Of a DNA stretch of 19,614 nt, positions 1 to 10,853 are shown piece by piece; the stretch's first letter is position 1, and every line of letters begins with the position of its first letter. The position numbers and the translations under genes are program-made. The notes under the pieces are model-generated. The model saw nothing but the letters and a program-made list of their open reading frames with translations. It had not been told where the DNA came from and did no database searches. The stretch spans positions 1 through 19,614 of the forward strand of contig JAUYGW010000216.1 of the NCBI GenBank assembly GCA_030690245.1, read 5' to 3'. Source of the stretch: Gallionella sp. Its GTDB lineage: Bacteria; Pseudomonadota; Gammaproteobacteria; Burkholderiales; Gallionellaceae.

Positions 1-822
<822 letters not shown>

Positions 823-950
823 AAAAACCTCTACACAACTATTGCGCTCACTGATACGGCGTTGAAAAACACCTCAAAATCCTCATTTGCCATTTGCAAA
901 CTCCGGTTTCTCGGTATTTTCCGCCTTGTCTCAGTTTCGCTCATGACGTT

Positions 951-1511
951 GTGAAGAGGTTTTTAATTCCGCCACAAGCCCCCCCGGACGATGCCGCGCT
1001 GTTCCGCGCGGCAGTCGGCGCAGTGAAGCCGCTGCCGGAGCAGAACCGCATCGAGCCGCAAAAGCCGCCGCGCAGACCCTTGATGCGCGCTCCCGCCCCG
1101 CCTCCCGCGATTCCCGACACGCTGTCCGACGGGTACCAGACCATAAGTTCTTCGGGTTTCGCCGCCGGGAATGCGCCGGACGAATTCCTGCGCAACGGTC
1201 TGCCGCGCATGACCCCGCACAAAATGCGGCGCGGCTACTGGCCGGTGCAGGACAGCCTCGACCTGCACGGCAACACCGGCGACGCGGCGCGCAGACTGTT
1301 GCAGGAATTCTTGCACGAGGCGGCGCAGCGCGGACTGCGCTGCGTGCTGGTGATCCACGGCAAGGGCATGAACAGCCGGGGCGGCGAAGCGGTGTTGCGC
1401 AGGCTCACACGCCACTGGCTGACGCAGCGCCCGGATGTGCTGGCCTATTGTGATGCACCGCCCAGAGACGGCGGCAGCGGTGCGGTGCTGGTGTTGTTGA
1501 AAACTATATGA
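951..1511 (+). CDS. Smr (MutS2 C-terminal-like) domain protein, putative endonuclease
   Basis: The protein is about 186 residues long. Its N-terminal part (DDAALFRAAVGAVKPL) is the conserved opening of stand-alone proteobacterial Smr proteins, followed by a Pro/Arg-rich linker. The C-terminal Smr domain shows LDLHGNTGDAARRLLQEFL, the IHGKGMNS loop and a closing GGSGAVLVLLK. Smr domains of this type are DNA or RNA nicking endonucleases. The LDLHG and HGxG motifs form the putative active site, but the cellular role of stand-alone versions is poorly defined. I chose the GTG at 951 because the family usually begins 5-15 residues before DDAALF. A TTG at 894 would add 19 residues with no family likeness, and neither start has a convincing ribosome binding site. 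The gene ends 30 bp before a REP-like doublet and converges on the histidine kinase. Confidence 0.85.
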   Translation: MKRFLIPPQAPPDDAALFRAAVGAVKPLPEQNRIEPQKPPRRPLMRAPAPPPAIPDTLSDGYQTISSSGFAAGNAPDEFLRNGLPRMTPHKMRRGYWPVQDSLDLHGNTGDAARRLLQEFLHEAAQRGLRCVLVIHGKGMNSRGGEAVLRRLTRHWLTQRPDVLAYCDAPPRDGGSGAVLVLLKTI

Positions 1512-1536
1512 TTTATCCTGTAAAACGCAGTTAAGT

Positions 1537-1605
1537 GGCTGGTAGGTGCGAATTCATTCGCACATAATCTCTTGTTCGTACGAATGAATTCGCACCTACA
1601 CAGCC
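1537..1605. repeat. REP-like inverted doublet (REPIN-type) between convergent genes
   Basis: Two 19-bp arms at 1542-1560 and 1581-1599 are perfect reverse complements around a 20-nt loop. The stem extends outward by GGCTG/CAGCC with one unpaired base. Each arm contains GTGCGAATTCATTCG, which is itself nearly palindromic, as in REP sequences arranged as REPINs. It lies between the 3' ends of the Smr gene and the histidine kinase, where it could act as a two-way transcript end or mRNA stabiliser. No U-tract follows on either strand, so I do not call it a rho-independent terminator. Confidence 0.8.
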
Positions 1606-1646
1606 CGCAAAACGCTTTTTCCACCGGAAGACCCGATGGCAAGGAA

Positions 1647-4448
1647 TTACGCCAAATCCTTGTCCACCCGTTCGTTGATGCGGTCCAGCAGCGGGCGCAT
1701 TTGGCTTACGACGCCCCTGATCTGCTCGATGCTCGCGCCATCCTTGCTGTATTCTTGCAGCGCCTCGCACAGCTTGGCAAACCCCGTAGCGCCCGCCATC
1801 CTGGCTGGTGATTTGATGTGATGCCCCAATGCGTCCAATTCCGCCCGGTCTTTGCGCTCCAGCGCCGCTTCGACTTTGGCCATGTCTTGCCGGGCTGAAG
1901 CCAGAAATTTGAGGGCAAATTCACGCATCTTCAATTTATTGCCTCCAACCAGTTCGGCCAGCAGCGCGAGATCAATGATGCCGGGATCATCCCCCCGCGT
2001 TGCCCTGACCGCCGATGCGGCAGGCGTGCCGGAAACCGGCCGCGCCCGCCCCGCCAGACATCCGGCGATCACGGCGTAGAACGCATAAGGCTTGAACGGT
2101 TTGCCGATGAAATCATTCATGCCGGCTGCAAGGCAGCGCTGGCGATCCTCGCCGGATACGTTTGCAGTCATCGCAATCACCGGAATTCCCGCCAGGGCAG
2201 GGTTGGCGCGGATCAGCCTGGTAGCCTCAAATCCGTCCATCACGGGCATTTGTATGTCCATCAGCACGCAGTCGAAACGACCGTTGCTCAACAAGTCGAT
2301 CGCCTCTTTCCCGTTTTGGGCGGCGCACACGGTGGCGCCGGCATTTTCAAGAAATTCGGTCGCCACCTGCTGATTGAAGAGGTTGTTTTCCGCCAGAAGA
2401 ATACGTGCGCCGCTGATCGACGCCAGCATTGCCGGCGGCACATCCGCTCCATTTTTAGTCTCTGCCCCGCAAGACCACCAGGCCTTGTCGAGCCGCGCGC
2501 TGAACCAGAAAATGCTGCCCTGTCCCGGGGCGCTCTCCACCCCGACTTCGCCGTGCATCATTTCCGCCAATTGCTTGCAGATGGCGAGCCCGAGGCCTGT
2601 GCCGCCATAGCGCCGCGTGGAGGAAGCGTCAAGCTGCTGAAACGGCTGGAACAGTTTGGCCTGCTCCGCCTCGCTGATGCCGATGCCGCTATCCTGCACT
2701 TCAAAACGCACCCGACAGCTTGTTTCGTTCTCGTCGATTTTTTTGGCGCGAATGGCAATCCTGCCCTTCTCGGTGAACTTGATCGCGTTGTCGGCGTAAT
2801 TGACCAGCACCTGAACCAGCCGCAGCGGATCGCCGCGCAGGCTGGTGCAAAGGCTGGCATCGGCGCCAAAAACAAGCTCCAGCCCTTTTGCCGCAGCCTT
2901 TCCGGCGACCAGGTTGTTGACGCTCTCCAGCACCCGGCCCAGGTCGAAATCAACCGTATCGATCTTCAGCCTTCCGGCATCCAGCCTGGAAAAATCGAGA
3001 ACATCGTCAATGATGCCGAGCAGATGCTCGCCCGAGGTTTGGATTTTATTGAGATAGTCGCGATTTTTGGGATCGGCCTCGAGCTTCAGCGCCAGGTGCG
3101 CCATGCCGAGGATGCTGTTCATCGGCGTGCGTATCTCGTGGCTCATGTTGGCGAGGAACTCGCTCTTGATGCAATTGGCCGATTCCGCCAATTGCTTGGC
3201 ATGCACGAGTTCCCGGGTGCGCTGCGCGACGCGTTCTTCCAGGTGTTCATTCAGCTCGCGCAGTTCGCGTTCCGCGCGTTTGTGTTCGGTAATGTCGCGC
3301 AGGAAAGCAAAAAACAACTGCGACTCCGGCATATACCTGGCGGACACTTCAACATCGATTTCCTGCCCGTCCTTGCGGCGGTGGCGCGTTTCAAACCGGT
3401 CGTAGCCCTGCGCGATAATTTTTGCGCCATGCGCGGCGACTTCTTCTGCGGACTTTTCATTAACCTCGAGTTGGCTGATGTGCATGTTCAGCAATTCATC
3501 CACCGTATAGCCGGACATTTTTGCATAGGCCTCGTTGGCTCCGCGCAAATTACCCGCCATATCGACCATCCAGAAACCGTTCAGCGCCGTGTCGATGACC
3601 AGCTTGTGCAGCTTCAACACCTCATCGGCCTGCTTGCGCTCGGTGATATCCACCGACACGCCGATCAGGTACAGCGGCTTGCCCGCTTCATCGAAAACCG
3701 GCTTCTTGTACGTGTGCACGATCCGGTTTTTTTTCAATGCCGCATTCCAAACGGTTTCCTCGAAATCGACCGGCTGCCGGTTGGCAAACACCTCCCGATC
3801 CTTGTCCAGGAAAAGCGCCATCTGGTCGGGCGGGAAGAGCTGGCTGGCATCCGTACCGCGCAACTCGGAAAAAGACAGGCCCCATTGCTCTTCGCAGGCC
3901 CGGTTCATCAGGGTGATCCTGCTGTCGGGATCCTTGATGAACAGCTCCACCGGAATCATGTCGATGATTTCCCGCAGGCGCGCCTCGTTCGTTCGCAATG
4001 CGTCCTCTGCTTGCATTTGTCTGGTGACATCGCGCGCGGATGCGTAAAGCAACTTCTTGTCAACGCACGGTGTCGCCACCCATTCCAGCCGCTTGTAGCT
4101 GCCATCCTTGCAGCGATAGCGGTTGATAAACTGGATGGTCGCCTGGCCGGCTATCTGCCGCGCCACTTCCCTCATCGTCACGTCCCTGTCATCGGGATGG
4201 ATGAAGTCGAGAAATGGGGTAGAGAGAATTTCCTGCTCGGTATATCCGAGCGTCGCTTGCCATGCGCGGTTGATTTTCTTGAAATGCCCGTCAGTTGACG
4301 CAATACACACCATATCCGGAACCAGATCGAAGAACCTTTGCAATTCCTCTTCGGCCTGCGCCGGAGATTGGCCAGATATCTCCGTCTCATGCATCTCCGT
4401 CCCAGACTCCTCCGTCAGAGGCAGGTGTTCATGTACCTTCTTGCTCAT
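1647..4448 (-). CDS. Hybrid histidine kinase: PAS-PAS-PAS-HisKA-HATPase-REC-Hpt
   Basis: This 933-residue phosphorelay sensor has no signal peptide or membrane segment, so it should sense a cytoplasmic cue. Three PAS domains occupy roughly residues 35-155, 160-280 and 290-405, ending in typical PAC tails (DVTRQ, DITERKQ, DITEHKR), followed by a short coiled coil. The HisKA H-box [14 protein letters not shown] places the phospho-His at about 437. The ATPase domain has an N-box (YADNAIKF), DSGIGIS and GGTGLGLAI. The receiver has the phospho-acceptor Asp (about 731) in [12 protein letters not shown] and the Lys in IGKPF. The acidic pocket reads LLAENN instead of the usual LLVEDN. A C-terminal Hpt domain has H876 in HHIKSPAR. 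The ATG at 4448 is used because the 49 codons upstream have low-complexity, non-family content and overlap fumC. It lies 79 bp downstream of fumC on the same strand and may be read through from it. No separate output regulator is adjacent. Confidence 0.95.
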   Translation of the reverse strand: MSKKVHEHLPLTEESGTEMHETEISGQSPAQAEEELQRFFDLVPDMVCIASTDGHFKKINRAWQATLGYTEQEILSTPFLDFIHPDDRDVTMREVARQIAGQATIQFINRYRCKDGSYKRLEWVATPCVDKKLLYASARDVTRQMQAEDALRTNEARLREIIDMIPVELFIKDPDSRITLMNRACEEQWGLSFSELRGTDASQLFPPDQMALFLDKDREVFANRQPVDFEETVWNAALKKNRIVHTYKKPVFDEAGKPLYLIGVSVDITERKQADEVLKLHKLVIDTALNGFWMVDMAGNLRGANEAYAKMSGYTVDELLNMHISQLEVNEKSAEEVAAHGAKIIAQGYDRFETRHRRKDGQEIDVEVSARYMPESQLFFAFLRDITEHKRAERELRELNEHLEERVAQRTRELVHAKQLAESANCIKSEFLANMSHEIRTPMNSILGMAHLALKLEADPKNRDYLNKIQTSGEHLLGIIDDVLDFSRLDAGRLKIDTVDFDLGRVLESVNNLVAGKAAAKGLELVFGADASLCTSLRGDPLRLVQVLVNYADNAIKFTEKGRIAIRAKKIDENETSCRVRFEVQDSGIGISEAEQAKLFQPFQQLDASSTRRYGGTGLGLAICKQLAEMMHGEVGVESAPGQGSIFWFSARLDKAWWSCGAETKNGADVPPAMLASISGARILLAENNLFNQQVATEFLENAGATVCAAQNGKEAIDLLSNGRFDCVLMDIQMPVMDGFEATRLIRANPALAGIPVIAMTANVSGEDRQRCLAAGMNDFIGKPFKPYAFYAVIAGCLAGRARPVSGTPAASAVRATRGDDPGIIDLALLAELVGGNKLKMREFALKFLASARQDMAKVEAALERKDRAELDALGHHIKSPARMAGATGFAKLCEALQEYSKDGASIEQIRGVVSQMRPLLDRINERVDKDLA

Positions 4449-4493
4449 AATAAAAACCCCAGCAGGTTCTTTCGATTGTTGTCGGATGGCTCC

Positions 4494-4514
4494 GCGTGCC
4501 GAATGATGGCACGC
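4494..4514. other. Small hairpin between fumC and the histidine kinase
   Basis: GCGTGCC (4494-4500) and GGCACGC (4508-4514) form a perfect 7-bp stem with a 7-nt loop in the 79-bp gap between the fumC stop and the kinase start. No T-rich run follows it on the minus strand, so a full intrinsic terminator is not supported. It could cause partial attenuation or protect the fumC mRNA 3' end. Confidence 0.35.
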
Positions 4515-4527
4515 TAACACAAACAGC

Positions 4528-6150
4528 TTATATTTTTCCGGGATGCACCATCTCCGCCGCCTGCACCCATAGCTCGAAGTCGGCTTCCGTGACATAGCCC
4601 AGCGCCAATGCCGCCTGCTTCAGCGTGCTGCCATCGCGGTGCGCGCGCTTGGCGATTTCGGCGGCATGATCGTAACCGATATGCGGAGCCAGCGCAGTCA
4701 CCAGCATCAGCGAGCGTTCCATCTGCTCCGCGATGCGCTCGCGGTTGGCCCCGATGCCGCGCACGCAATATTCCTCGAAGCTTGCCATGCCGTCGGCGAG
4801 CAGGCGCACGCTTTGCAGGAAATTGTGCGCGATCAGCGGCCGGAACACATTCAGTTCGAAATTGCCGGATGCGCCGCCGATGGTGATCGCGACATCGTTG
4901 CCGAACACCTGGCAGCACAGCATGGTCAGCGCCTCGCACTGGGTCGGATTCACCTTGCCCGGCATGATCGAGCTGCCCGGCTCGTTCTCCGGGATGCTGA
5001 TCTCGCCCAGTCCGGAGCGCGGGCCGGAGGCCAGCCAGCGCACGTCGTTGGCGATCTTCATCAGCGCGGCGGCGAGCGTCTTGAGCGCGCCGTGCGCGGC
5101 GACCAGCTCGTCGTTCGCGGCCAGCGCGGCAAACTTGTTGGCCGCGCTGCCGAACGGCAGGCCGCTGCTGCGCGCCAGTTCGGCGGCGACGCGCCCGCCG
5201 AATTCGGCATGGGTATTCAGCCCGGTGCCGACGGCGGTGCCGCCGACGGCCAACTGGTGCAGCGGCGTCAGCGTCGCGAGGATCGCCGCTTCCGCGTGTT
5301 GCAGCTGTGCCGCATAACCGGAAAACTCCTGCCCCAGTGTCAGCGGCGTGGCGTCCTGCAGATGGGTGCGGCCGATCTTGACGATGCCGCCGAACGCGGC
5401 GGATTTTTTCTCCAGCGTCGCGCGCAGAATGCGCAGCGCCGGCAATAACTGGCGTGTGATGCCGCTGACTGCCGCGACATGCATCGCAGTAGGGAAGATG
5501 TCGTTGGACGACTGGCCGAGATTGACCTCGTCGTTGGGGTGCACCTTCGACACGTTACCGACGAAGCCGGCCGTTTGCACCCGCAAGGAGTAGGCCGGTG
5601 GGTGCCCGGCAGCTTTGCTGCCACCCTTTCGCTGCGGGAGAAGGTGCGATGCGGCCACTCCCGCACCAGACGGCTCCGCCGCACCGTGTTGTGGCCGCAC
5701 CTTGCTATTTGGGAGCGCCGATGTCCCCGTCGGCACTGGAACACGGACGTCCCGTCCGCATGCGAGCGAGGACGCTCGCGCTCCCATCCGCGCGCCGCCG
5801 AGCAGTTCCGAGGCGCAGTTGGCGAGCACCTCGTTCATGTTCATGTTGCTCTGCGTGCCGGAACCGGTCTGCCATACCGACAGCACGAACTCACTGTCAT
5901 GCTGGCCGGCCAGCACTTCGTCCGCCGCCTGCACAATGGCGCTGGCCTTTTCCTCGTTCAGCAACCCCAGGTCACGATTGACCAGCGCGCAGGCGCGTTT
6001 GACTTTGGCGAGCGCCAGAATAATTTCCTGCGGCATCCGCTCGGTCGAGATATGGAAGTATTGCAGCGAGCGCTGCGTCTGCGCACCCCACAACCGTTCC
6101 GCCGGGACTTCGATAGCGCCGAAGGAATCGCGTTCGGTTCTGCTGGTCAT
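4528..6150 (-). CDS. fumC: Class II fumarase with an in-frame 76-residue repeat-derived insertion
   Basis: It encodes the oxygen-stable, iron-free fumarate hydratase of the TCA cycle. The start [28 protein letters not shown] matches FumC closely, and AGGGAG lies 9 nt before the ATG. Family motifs are intact: [17 protein letters not shown] (residues 95-111), VHPND of the B site (from 203), the catalytic His in [15 protein letters not shown] (about 263) and the mobile SS loop [11 protein letters not shown]. Length is 540 residues against about 465 for the family. Between ASELLGG (ends 119) and VHPND there are 83 residues where E. coli has 7. That DNA consists of three palindromic repeat units and encodes low-complexity Gly/Pro/Ala/Arg-rich sequence with no stop. 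The insertion falls directly before the B-site segment, so folding may be affected, yet the rest is undamaged. It lies 22 bp downstream of the patatin gene in an apparent acnA-patatin-fumC unit. Confidence 0.93.
   Translation of the reverse strand: MTSRTERDSFGAIEVPAERLWGAQTQRSLQYFHISTERMPQEIILALAKVKRACALVNRDLGLLNEEKASAIVQAADEVLAGQHDSEFVLSVWQTGSGTQSNMNMNEVLANCASELLGGARMGARASSLACGRDVRVPVPTGTSALPNSKVRPQHGAAEPSGAGVAASHLLPQRKGGSKAAGHPPAYSLRVQTAGFVGNVSKVHPNDEVNLGQSSNDIFPTAMHVAAVSGITRQLLPALRILRATLEKKSAAFGGIVKIGRTHLQDATPLTLGQEFSGYAAQLQHAEAAILATLTPLHQLAVGGTAVGTGLNTHAEFGGRVAAELARSSGLPFGSAANKFAALAANDELVAAHGALKTLAAALMKIANDVRWLASGPRSGLGEISIPENEPGSSIMPGKVNPTQCEALTMLCCQVFGNDVAITIGGASGNFELNVFRPLIAHNFLQSVRLLADGMASFEEYCVRGIGANRERIAEQMERSLMLVTALAPHIGYDHAAEIAKRAHRDGSTLKQAALALGYVTEADFELWVQAAEMVHPGKI
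5581..5703. repeat. Palindromic repeat DNA inside fumC (two adjoining units)
   Basis: Unit one (5581-5637) is bounded by CCGCA/TGCGG and holds GGCAGC-TTT-GCTGCC, itself enclosed by GGGTG/CACCC. Unit two (5641-5703) pairs AAGGTGCGATGCGGCCAC with GTGGCCGCACCTT, leaving a 5-nt bulge, and has inner hairpins. Both are inside the fumC reading frame and code for part of its extra 76 residues. Dense nested hairpins of this kind are typical of dispersed intergenic elements. Copy number elsewhere in the genome cannot be seen here. Confidence 0.7.
5711..5785. repeat. Cloverleaf-like palindromic element inside fumC
   Basis: An outer stem GGGAGCG (5711-5717)/CGCTCCC (5779-5785) encloses three hairpins: GCCGA/TCGGC (5717-5734), CGGACG/CGTCCG (5744-5758) and GCGAGCG/CGCTCGC (5762-5779). 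The 75-bp unit resembles dispersed GGGAGCG...CGCTCCC repeats that are usually intergenic. Here it is read in frame within fumC. It is not a tRNA, because it lacks the conserved T-loop and anticodon features. Confidence 0.7.
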
Positions 6151-6172
6151 TGCCGTTCTCCCTGTGAAAAAG

Positions 6173-7201
6173 TCACTCTCCCGCAGGCGGGAGAGGGTTC
6201 CTGTTTTGAATCGCGTGATCCGGCAGCGCGGCCAGTTGCCGCCGCGTGTGCTCGTAGCCAATGGCGATAATTTCCTCGGCGCGGTCGAATTCCAGAAAGC
6301 GGATATGCCCCAGCGGCGGCTGGATGACCACATCCGGCCGATCCAGGCGCAGGCGGGTTTGGGTGATGTGCGTTTCCATGATGTTGATCGAGGCCAGCAG
6401 CACCTCAAAGATGCTGGGCAGCGGCTCCGCAGAAGCCCATTTCCTGAATTGCGCCGAGGCGGGATTATCCCCGGCGAGCAGTTTCTGCTTGATGTCCTTC
6501 ATCGACAAGCGGTAGTCGCCCACCCAGCGCGAGAACATGCCGGGTGGGCTGTCTTCCGTGCTGCTGGTTTTTTCCGTGAACCGTAGCGGTTTCAGGTTCT
6601 TGCCGGCAACGATCTCGTGATTGAGGTCGACCGCGATCACGAGGTCGGCGCCCATCGCGCGGGCCGCGCTCACCGGCACCGGGTTGGTGATGCCGCCGTC
6701 CACCAGGATGCGCCCGTTGCTGCGCACCGGCGTGAAGATGCCGGGCACCGAAATGCTGGCGCGCACCGCCTCGATCACGTCGCCGCTGCGAATAACGACC
6801 TCCTCGCCGCTAACGATGTCCGTCGCCACGGCCGCGAAGAGGATCGGCAGCGCTTCGATGCTGTCGGCATGGATATGCGCGCGCACCAGTTCGCTGACCC
6901 TGGCGCCGTCGAGCAGGCCGGACTTGGGCAGCACGACATCGAAGAAGGAAGCCGTTTTTTTCCAGTCAAAGCCGAGGAAGGCGGCTTCCAGTTCGTCCAG
7001 CTTGCCGGCGGCATGGATCGCGCCGATCAGCGCCCCCATGCTGGTGCCCGCGATGCAGCCCACCTCGATGCCAGCGTCCTCGATAGCCCGGATCACGCCC
7101 AGGTGCGCGAGTCCGCGCGCCGAGCCGCTGCCCAGCGCCAGGCCGATTTTTGGGCGGTGATTGCTGTCGATTGTCTTACCCGTTATTGCAGTATTTTCCA
7201 T
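6173..7201 (-). CDS. Patatin-like phospholipase family protein (RssA-type)
   Basis: This 342-residue protein is a predicted serine acyl hydrolase with a Ser-Asp dyad. The oxyanion-hole motif [13 protein letters not shown] is near residue 24, the nucleophile elbow GTSMG follows about 30 residues later, and the catalytic Asp is in the DGG of [13 protein letters not shown]. These match the bacterial patatin/RssA group, for which the physiological substrate is generally unknown. No signal peptide or membrane segment is visible. AAAGG precedes the ATG by about 8 bases. The last residues (NPLPPAGE) and the stop codon are encoded by a short inverted repeat (6176-6195), so the native C-terminus may have been replaced or extended. 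It lies 35 bp after acnA and 22 bp before fumC, which suggests co-transcription with TCA-cycle genes. Why it is placed there is not clear. Confidence 0.9.
   Translation of the reverse strand: MENTAITGKTIDSNHRPKIGLALGSGSARGLAHLGVIRAIEDAGIEVGCIAGTSMGALIGAIHAAGKLDELEAAFLGFDWKKTASFFDVVLPKSGLLDGARVSELVRAHIHADSIEALPILFAAVATDIVSGEEVVIRSGDVIEAVRASISVPGIFTPVRSNGRILVDGGITNPVPVSAARAMGADLVIAVDLNHEIVAGKNLKPLRFTEKTSSTEDSPPGMFSRWVGDYRLSMKDIKQKLLAGDNPASAQFRKWASAEPLPSIFEVLLASINIMETHITQTRLRLDRPDVVIQPPLGHIRFLEFDRAEEIIAIGYEHTRRQLAALPDHAIQNRNPLPPAGE
6176..6195. repeat. Perfect short hairpin forming the 3' end of the patatin gene
   Basis: CTCTCCCGC (6176-6184) and GCGGGAGAG (6187-6195) are exact reverse complements with a 2-nt spacer. 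They belong to the CCCTCTCCCGC...GCGGGAGAGGG type that is scattered in many proteobacterial genomes. Read on the minus strand it encodes PLPPAGE just before TGA. It lies at the patatin/fumC junction and could shape mRNA processing there. Confidence 0.75.
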
Positions 7202-7236
7202 TCCTGCCTTTCACCACTGTCCGCTTTACCAATCGG

Positions 7237-10092
7237 TTATTGCGCTACCAGCTCGCGCAGCACATACGGCAGTATCCCGCCGTGCCGGTAGTAGTCCACC
7301 TCGATCGGCGTGTCGATGCGCAGCAGCAACGGCACTTGCTGCGTGCTGCCGTCGCGGCGCGTGATGGTCAGCGTCACGTCCTGTTGCGGTTTCAAATTGT
7401 TGCCGATACCGCCGATATCGAAGCTTTCGTCGCCGGTTAGTTGCAGCGAGGCGGCGCTGTCGTCGCCCTTGAACTGCAACGGCAGCACGCCCATGCCGAC
7501 CAGGTTGCTGCGGTGGATGCGCTCGTAGGATTTTGCGATCACCGCCTTCACGCCGAGCAGTTGCGTGCCTTTCGCCGCCCAGTCGCGGCTGGAGCCGGTG
7601 CCGTATTCCTCGCCCGCAAAAATCACCGTCGGCGTGCCGTCGGCGATGTGCTTCATCGCCGCGTCGTAGATTGCCATTTGCTCACCGTGGTACAGCGTAT
7701 AGCCGCCTTCGACGCGGCTGCCGTCGGCCTTGGGCGGCAGCATCAGGTTTTTGATGCGCACGTTCGCGAAGGTGCCGCGCATCATCACCTCGTGGTTGCC
7801 GCGCCGCGCACCGTAGCTGTTGAAATCCTTCACTGCGACGCCCTTGTCTTGCAGATATTTGCCTGCGGGCGTGTCGGGCTTGAAGCTGCCCGCCGGGCTG
7901 ATGTGGTCGGTGGTCACCGAATCGCCGAAGATGCAGAGCGCCCTTGCGTTGCGGATTCCTGAAATACCTCCGGCCTGCATGCTGAATTGTTCGAAGAACG
8001 GCGGGCGCGCGATATAGGTCGAATCGTCCCATTGGTACAGATTGCCGCTGCCGGACTGGATCGCGTTCCACAGCGGCAGGTCGCGGGTCAGGTCGGAATA
8101 CAGCCTGCGGTACATCTCGGGATTGGCGGCGAATTTCATTACGGCCTGAATCTCTGCGCTGCTTGGCCAGATGTCTTTCAGATAGACCGGCTGGCCGTTC
8201 CTGCCGGTGCCGAGCGGCTCGGTATCAAGGTCGATGTTGACCCTGCCCGCGATCGCGTAAGCCACCACCAGCGGCGGCGAAGCCAGAAAGTTGGCCTTGA
8301 TGTTGGCGTGGATGCGCGCCTCGAAGTTGCGGTTGCCGGACAGCACCGCCGCCGCGATCAAATCGTTGGCGACGATGACCTCTTCCAGCATCGCATCCAG
8401 CGGGCCGGAATTGCCGATGCAGGTGGTGCAGCCGTAGGCAGCGACGCTGAAACCGAGTTGTGCCAGCGGCTCCAGCAGCCCGGCGTTCTTCAGGTATTCC
8501 GTCACGACGCGCGATCCGGGTGCCAGCGAAGTCTTGATGTGCGGCTGGATACGCAGGCCTTTTTCGACCGCTTTCTTCGCCAGCAAGCCCGCCGCGAGCA
8601 GCACGCTCGGGTTGGAGGTATTGGTGCAGGAAGTGATCGCGGCGATCAGCACGTCGCCATGCCCGATCTGCACCGCAGGCAACATCTCGCCTGATGTTTC
8701 GCAGCGCGCGGCGGGACTGGGGTGATCGTCGAGCATTTCCAGTTCGCTGCCGCTGCGAGTCTTGCCCGCATCCTGCTGGCCGCCGCCGGAAATCGGGACG
8801 CACACATACTTGCTGCGATCCGGCAGGGTGGTCGTATAACGCTTACCCAGTTCGGCAGCGGGTTTGTTGAAACCGTTTTCCGCTGCCGGTTTGCTGAACA
8901 GGGTGTTGAAGGTTTCGCGCATAGCCGACAACGCGACGCGGTCCTGCGGGCGCTTCGGCCCGGCCAGCGACGGCTCGATGCTGGCGAGGTCGAGTTCCAC
9001 CACGCTGCTGTAATCGATGCTGCCCTCCTGCGGAATGCCGTACAGCCCCTGCGCCTTGAAGTAGGAAGCAAAGGCGTCCACTTCCTCGTCGCTGCGCCCG
9101 GTGTTACGCAGGTAGTTCACCGTCACGTCGTCCACCGGGAAGAAGCCCATGGTCGCACCGTATTCCGGCGCCATGTTGGCGATGGTGGCGCGATCCGGCA
9201 GGGCCAGCGCCGCCGTGCCTGCGCCGAAGAACTCAACGAACTTGCCGACCACCTTGTGCTTGCGCAGCAATTCGGTAACGGTCAGCACCAGGTCGGTCGC
9301 GGTGACGCCTTCATGCAGCTTGCCTTTGAGATGCACACCGGCCACATCGGGGGTGAGGAAATACACCGGCTGGCCGAGCATACCGGCTTCCGCCTCGATG
9401 CCGCCGACGCCCCAGCCGACCACGCCGATGCCGTTGATCATCGTGGTGTGGCTGTCGGTGCCGACCAGCGTGTCGGGATAGTACACACGCCCTTCCGGGC
9501 CGTCTTTTTGCAGCACGCCGCGCGCCAGATATTCGAGGTTGACCTGGTGCACGATGCCGACACCGGGCGGCACAACCTTGAAGGTATCGAACGCCTGCAT
9601 GCCCCACTTCATGAATTTGTAGCGCTCGGTGTTGCGCTCGAACTCCATTTCCATGTTGAGCCGCAGCGCATCCGGGCGGTTGTAGTAATCGACCTGCACC
9701 GAGTGATCCACCACCAGGTTCACCGGCACCAGTGGCTCGATGATCTTCGGGTCTTTGCCCATCTTCGCGGCGGCATCGCGCATCGCTGCAAGGTCGGCGA
9801 GCAGCGGCACGCCGGTGAAGTCCTGCAGCACGATGCGCGCCACCACGAACGGGATCTCCTCGGTGCGCGGCGCGTTCGGCTGCCAGCTCGCGAGCTGGCG
9901 CACATGCGCCTCGGAAATTTTCTTGCCGTCGTAGTTGCGCAGCAACGCTTCCAGCACGATGCGGATCGATACCGGCAGGCGCGAAACCCTGCCTACTCCG
10001 GCGGCTTCCAGCGCGGGCAGCGAATACAGCGTGCCCTGTTTTCCATTGGCGAGAGTAAAGGGCTGGCGGGTATTGAACGGGTTAAGTGTCAT
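7237..10092 (-). CDS. acnA: Aconitate hydratase A
   Basis: This [4Fe-4S] enzyme interconverts citrate and isocitrate in the TCA cycle. At 951 residues it is somewhat longer than the roughly 890 of E. coli AcnA. The three cluster cysteines are in [10 protein letters not shown] (about 489) and [11 protein letters not shown] (about 555 and 558). [22 protein letters not shown] and the swivelling-domain motif [10 protein letters not shown], with the catalytic Ser, are also present. The ATG at 10092 is preceded by CGGAG at a good distance, and the codons upstream of it are not family-like. Roughly residues 434-474 ([10 protein letters not shown] through SGEMLPAVQ) form a linker about 30 residues longer than expected just before the first cluster Cys, possibly from repeat insertion. 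It leads the acnA-patatin-fumC-kinase series. The 227 bp upstream contain a long imperfect inverted repeat and no promoter I can identify with confidence. Confidence 0.97.
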   Translation of the reverse strand: MTLNPFNTRQPFTLANGKQGTLYSLPALEAAGVGRVSRLPVSIRIVLEALLRNYDGKKISEAHVRQLASWQPNAPRTEEIPFVVARIVLQDFTGVPLLADLAAMRDAAAKMGKDPKIIEPLVPVNLVVDHSVQVDYYNRPDALRLNMEMEFERNTERYKFMKWGMQAFDTFKVVPPGVGIVHQVNLEYLARGVLQKDGPEGRVYYPDTLVGTDSHTTMINGIGVVGWGVGGIEAEAGMLGQPVYFLTPDVAGVHLKGKLHEGVTATDLVLTVTELLRKHKVVGKFVEFFGAGTAALALPDRATIANMAPEYGATMGFFPVDDVTVNYLRNTGRSDEEVDAFASYFKAQGLYGIPQEGSIDYSSVVELDLASIEPSLAGPKRPQDRVALSAMRETFNTLFSKPAAENGFNKPAAELGKRYTTTLPDRSKYVCVPISGGGQQDAGKTRSGSELEMLDDHPSPAARCETSGEMLPAVQIGHGDVLIAAITSCTNTSNPSVLLAAGLLAKKAVEKGLRIQPHIKTSLAPGSRVVTEYLKNAGLLEPLAQLGFSVAAYGCTTCIGNSGPLDAMLEEVIVANDLIAAAVLSGNRNFEARIHANIKANFLASPPLVVAYAIAGRVNIDLDTEPLGTGRNGQPVYLKDIWPSSAEIQAVMKFAANPEMYRRLYSDLTRDLPLWNAIQSGSGNLYQWDDSTYIARPPFFEQFSMQAGGISGIRNARALCIFGDSVTTDHISPAGSFKPDTPAGKYLQDKGVAVKDFNSYGARRGNHEVMMRGTFANVRIKNLMLPPKADGSRVEGGYTLYHGEQMAIYDAAMKHIADGTPTVIFAGEEYGTGSSRDWAAKGTQLLGVKAVIAKSYERIHRSNLVGMGVLPLQFKGDDSAASLQLTGDESFDIGGIGNNLKPQQDVTLTITRRDGSTQQVPLLLRIDTPIEVDYYRHGGILPYVLRELVAQ

Positions 10093-10167
10093 GGCAGAAT
10101 CTCCGGATTGACGGGATGCGTGACTACAAAATGCCGGTAACGGGCAATTACCCAAATAACGGCGATT

Positions 10168-10297
10168 AGCCACGGATACACACGGATTACCACTGACAAA
10201 ACCAGGTGTTTTGGAAAGCCGCATTCACCCGGAAGATGCCTTGGATAAGAAAGCTAAGCCATTAATAATCCGTGTTCATCTGTGTTAATCCGTGGCT
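10168..10297. repeat. CCACGGATT-type imperfect inverted repeat upstream of acnA
   Basis: The left arm (10168-10189, AGCCACGGATACACACGG...) is mirrored by the right arm (10266-10297, ending in TTAATCCGTGGCT) around a spacer of about 76 bp. The same family recurs at 13285-13366 in the same kind of location. It fills much of the gap between the def stop and the acnA start, so it may affect def transcript ends and acnA transcription. Confidence 0.75.
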
Positions 10298-10319
10298 GAA
10301 CTGTTTTTTTATGGGATTA

Positions 10320-10853
10320 CTATTCGTCCTGCAACGCCTGGCCTGGAAACAACTCTTCCGTATAGCCAAATTTGGTGATGTCCCGGATGCGCATCGGATA
10401 CAAAATTCCGTCCAGATGATCGCATTCATGCTGCACCACGCGCGCATGAAACCCGTTCGCCGTCCGGTCAATCAGCGCGCCCTGTTCATCGTAACCCTGG
10501 TAGCGGATACTCTGGAAGCGTGGCACCTGCCCGCGCAAACCGGGCAGGCTCAGGCAACCTTCCCAGTCGTCCTCGATGATCTCGTCCAGCGCTGTGATGG
10601 ATGGATTGATAAGCACGGTTTCCGGCACTTCTTCCGCATCGGGATAGCGCGAATTCTTCTGCACGCCGAAGATCACCACGCGCAGGTTCACGCCAATCTG
10701 CGGCGCAGCCAATCCCGCACCGTTCAAGGCTTGCATGGTGTCGCGCATATCCGCCAGCAAGGCGCGCAACTCTTCACTGCCAAAGCCGCTGGCCAGCTCG
10801 GCGCGCTGCAGCAGCCGCGCATCGCCCATGCGCAATACCGGCCTAATCGCCAT
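10320..10853 (-). CDS. def: Peptide deformylase
   Basis: This metalloenzyme removes the formyl group from nascent N-terminal Met. All three hallmark motifs are present: [10 protein letters not shown] (about residues 45-54), EGCLSLPG with the metal-binding Cys, and QHECDHLDG with the two His ligands and catalytic Glu. The 177-residue length is normal. The 23-residue C-terminal tail ([21 protein letters not shown]) is typical of a def paralog separate from the fmt-linked gene. Here it is not next to fmt. The ATG lies inside the end of mtnP (11-bp overlap), so translation is probably coupled. It is the last gene of the galU-hpt-mtnP-def unit. Confidence 0.96.
   Translation of the reverse strand: MAIRPVLRMGDARLLQRAELASGFGSEELRALLADMRDTMQALNGAGLAAPQIGVNLRVVIFGVQKNSRYPDAEEVPETVLINPSITALDEIIEDDWEGCLSLPGLRGQVPRFQSIRYQGYDEQGALIDRTANGFHARVVQHECDHLDGILYPMRIRDITKFGYTEELFPGQALQDE

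Noticed and set aside
2250..4298. 682-residue open frame on the + strand
   Set aside because: It is antisense to the hybrid histidine kinase, whose minus-strand frame shows clear PAS, HisKA, ATPase and REC motifs. The + frame is His/Arg/Ala-rich without any family motif, as expected for a GC-rich shadow.
5711..5785. Cloverleaf-like fold as a possible tRNA
   Set aside because: The stem arrangement is suggestive at 75 bp, but there is no T-loop consensus, no plausible anticodon arm geometry, and the sequence is translated within fumC.
8722..10140. 472-residue open frame on the + strand
   Set aside because: It lies opposite acnA, which is unmistakable. The composition is the usual shadow-frame pattern with no motif.
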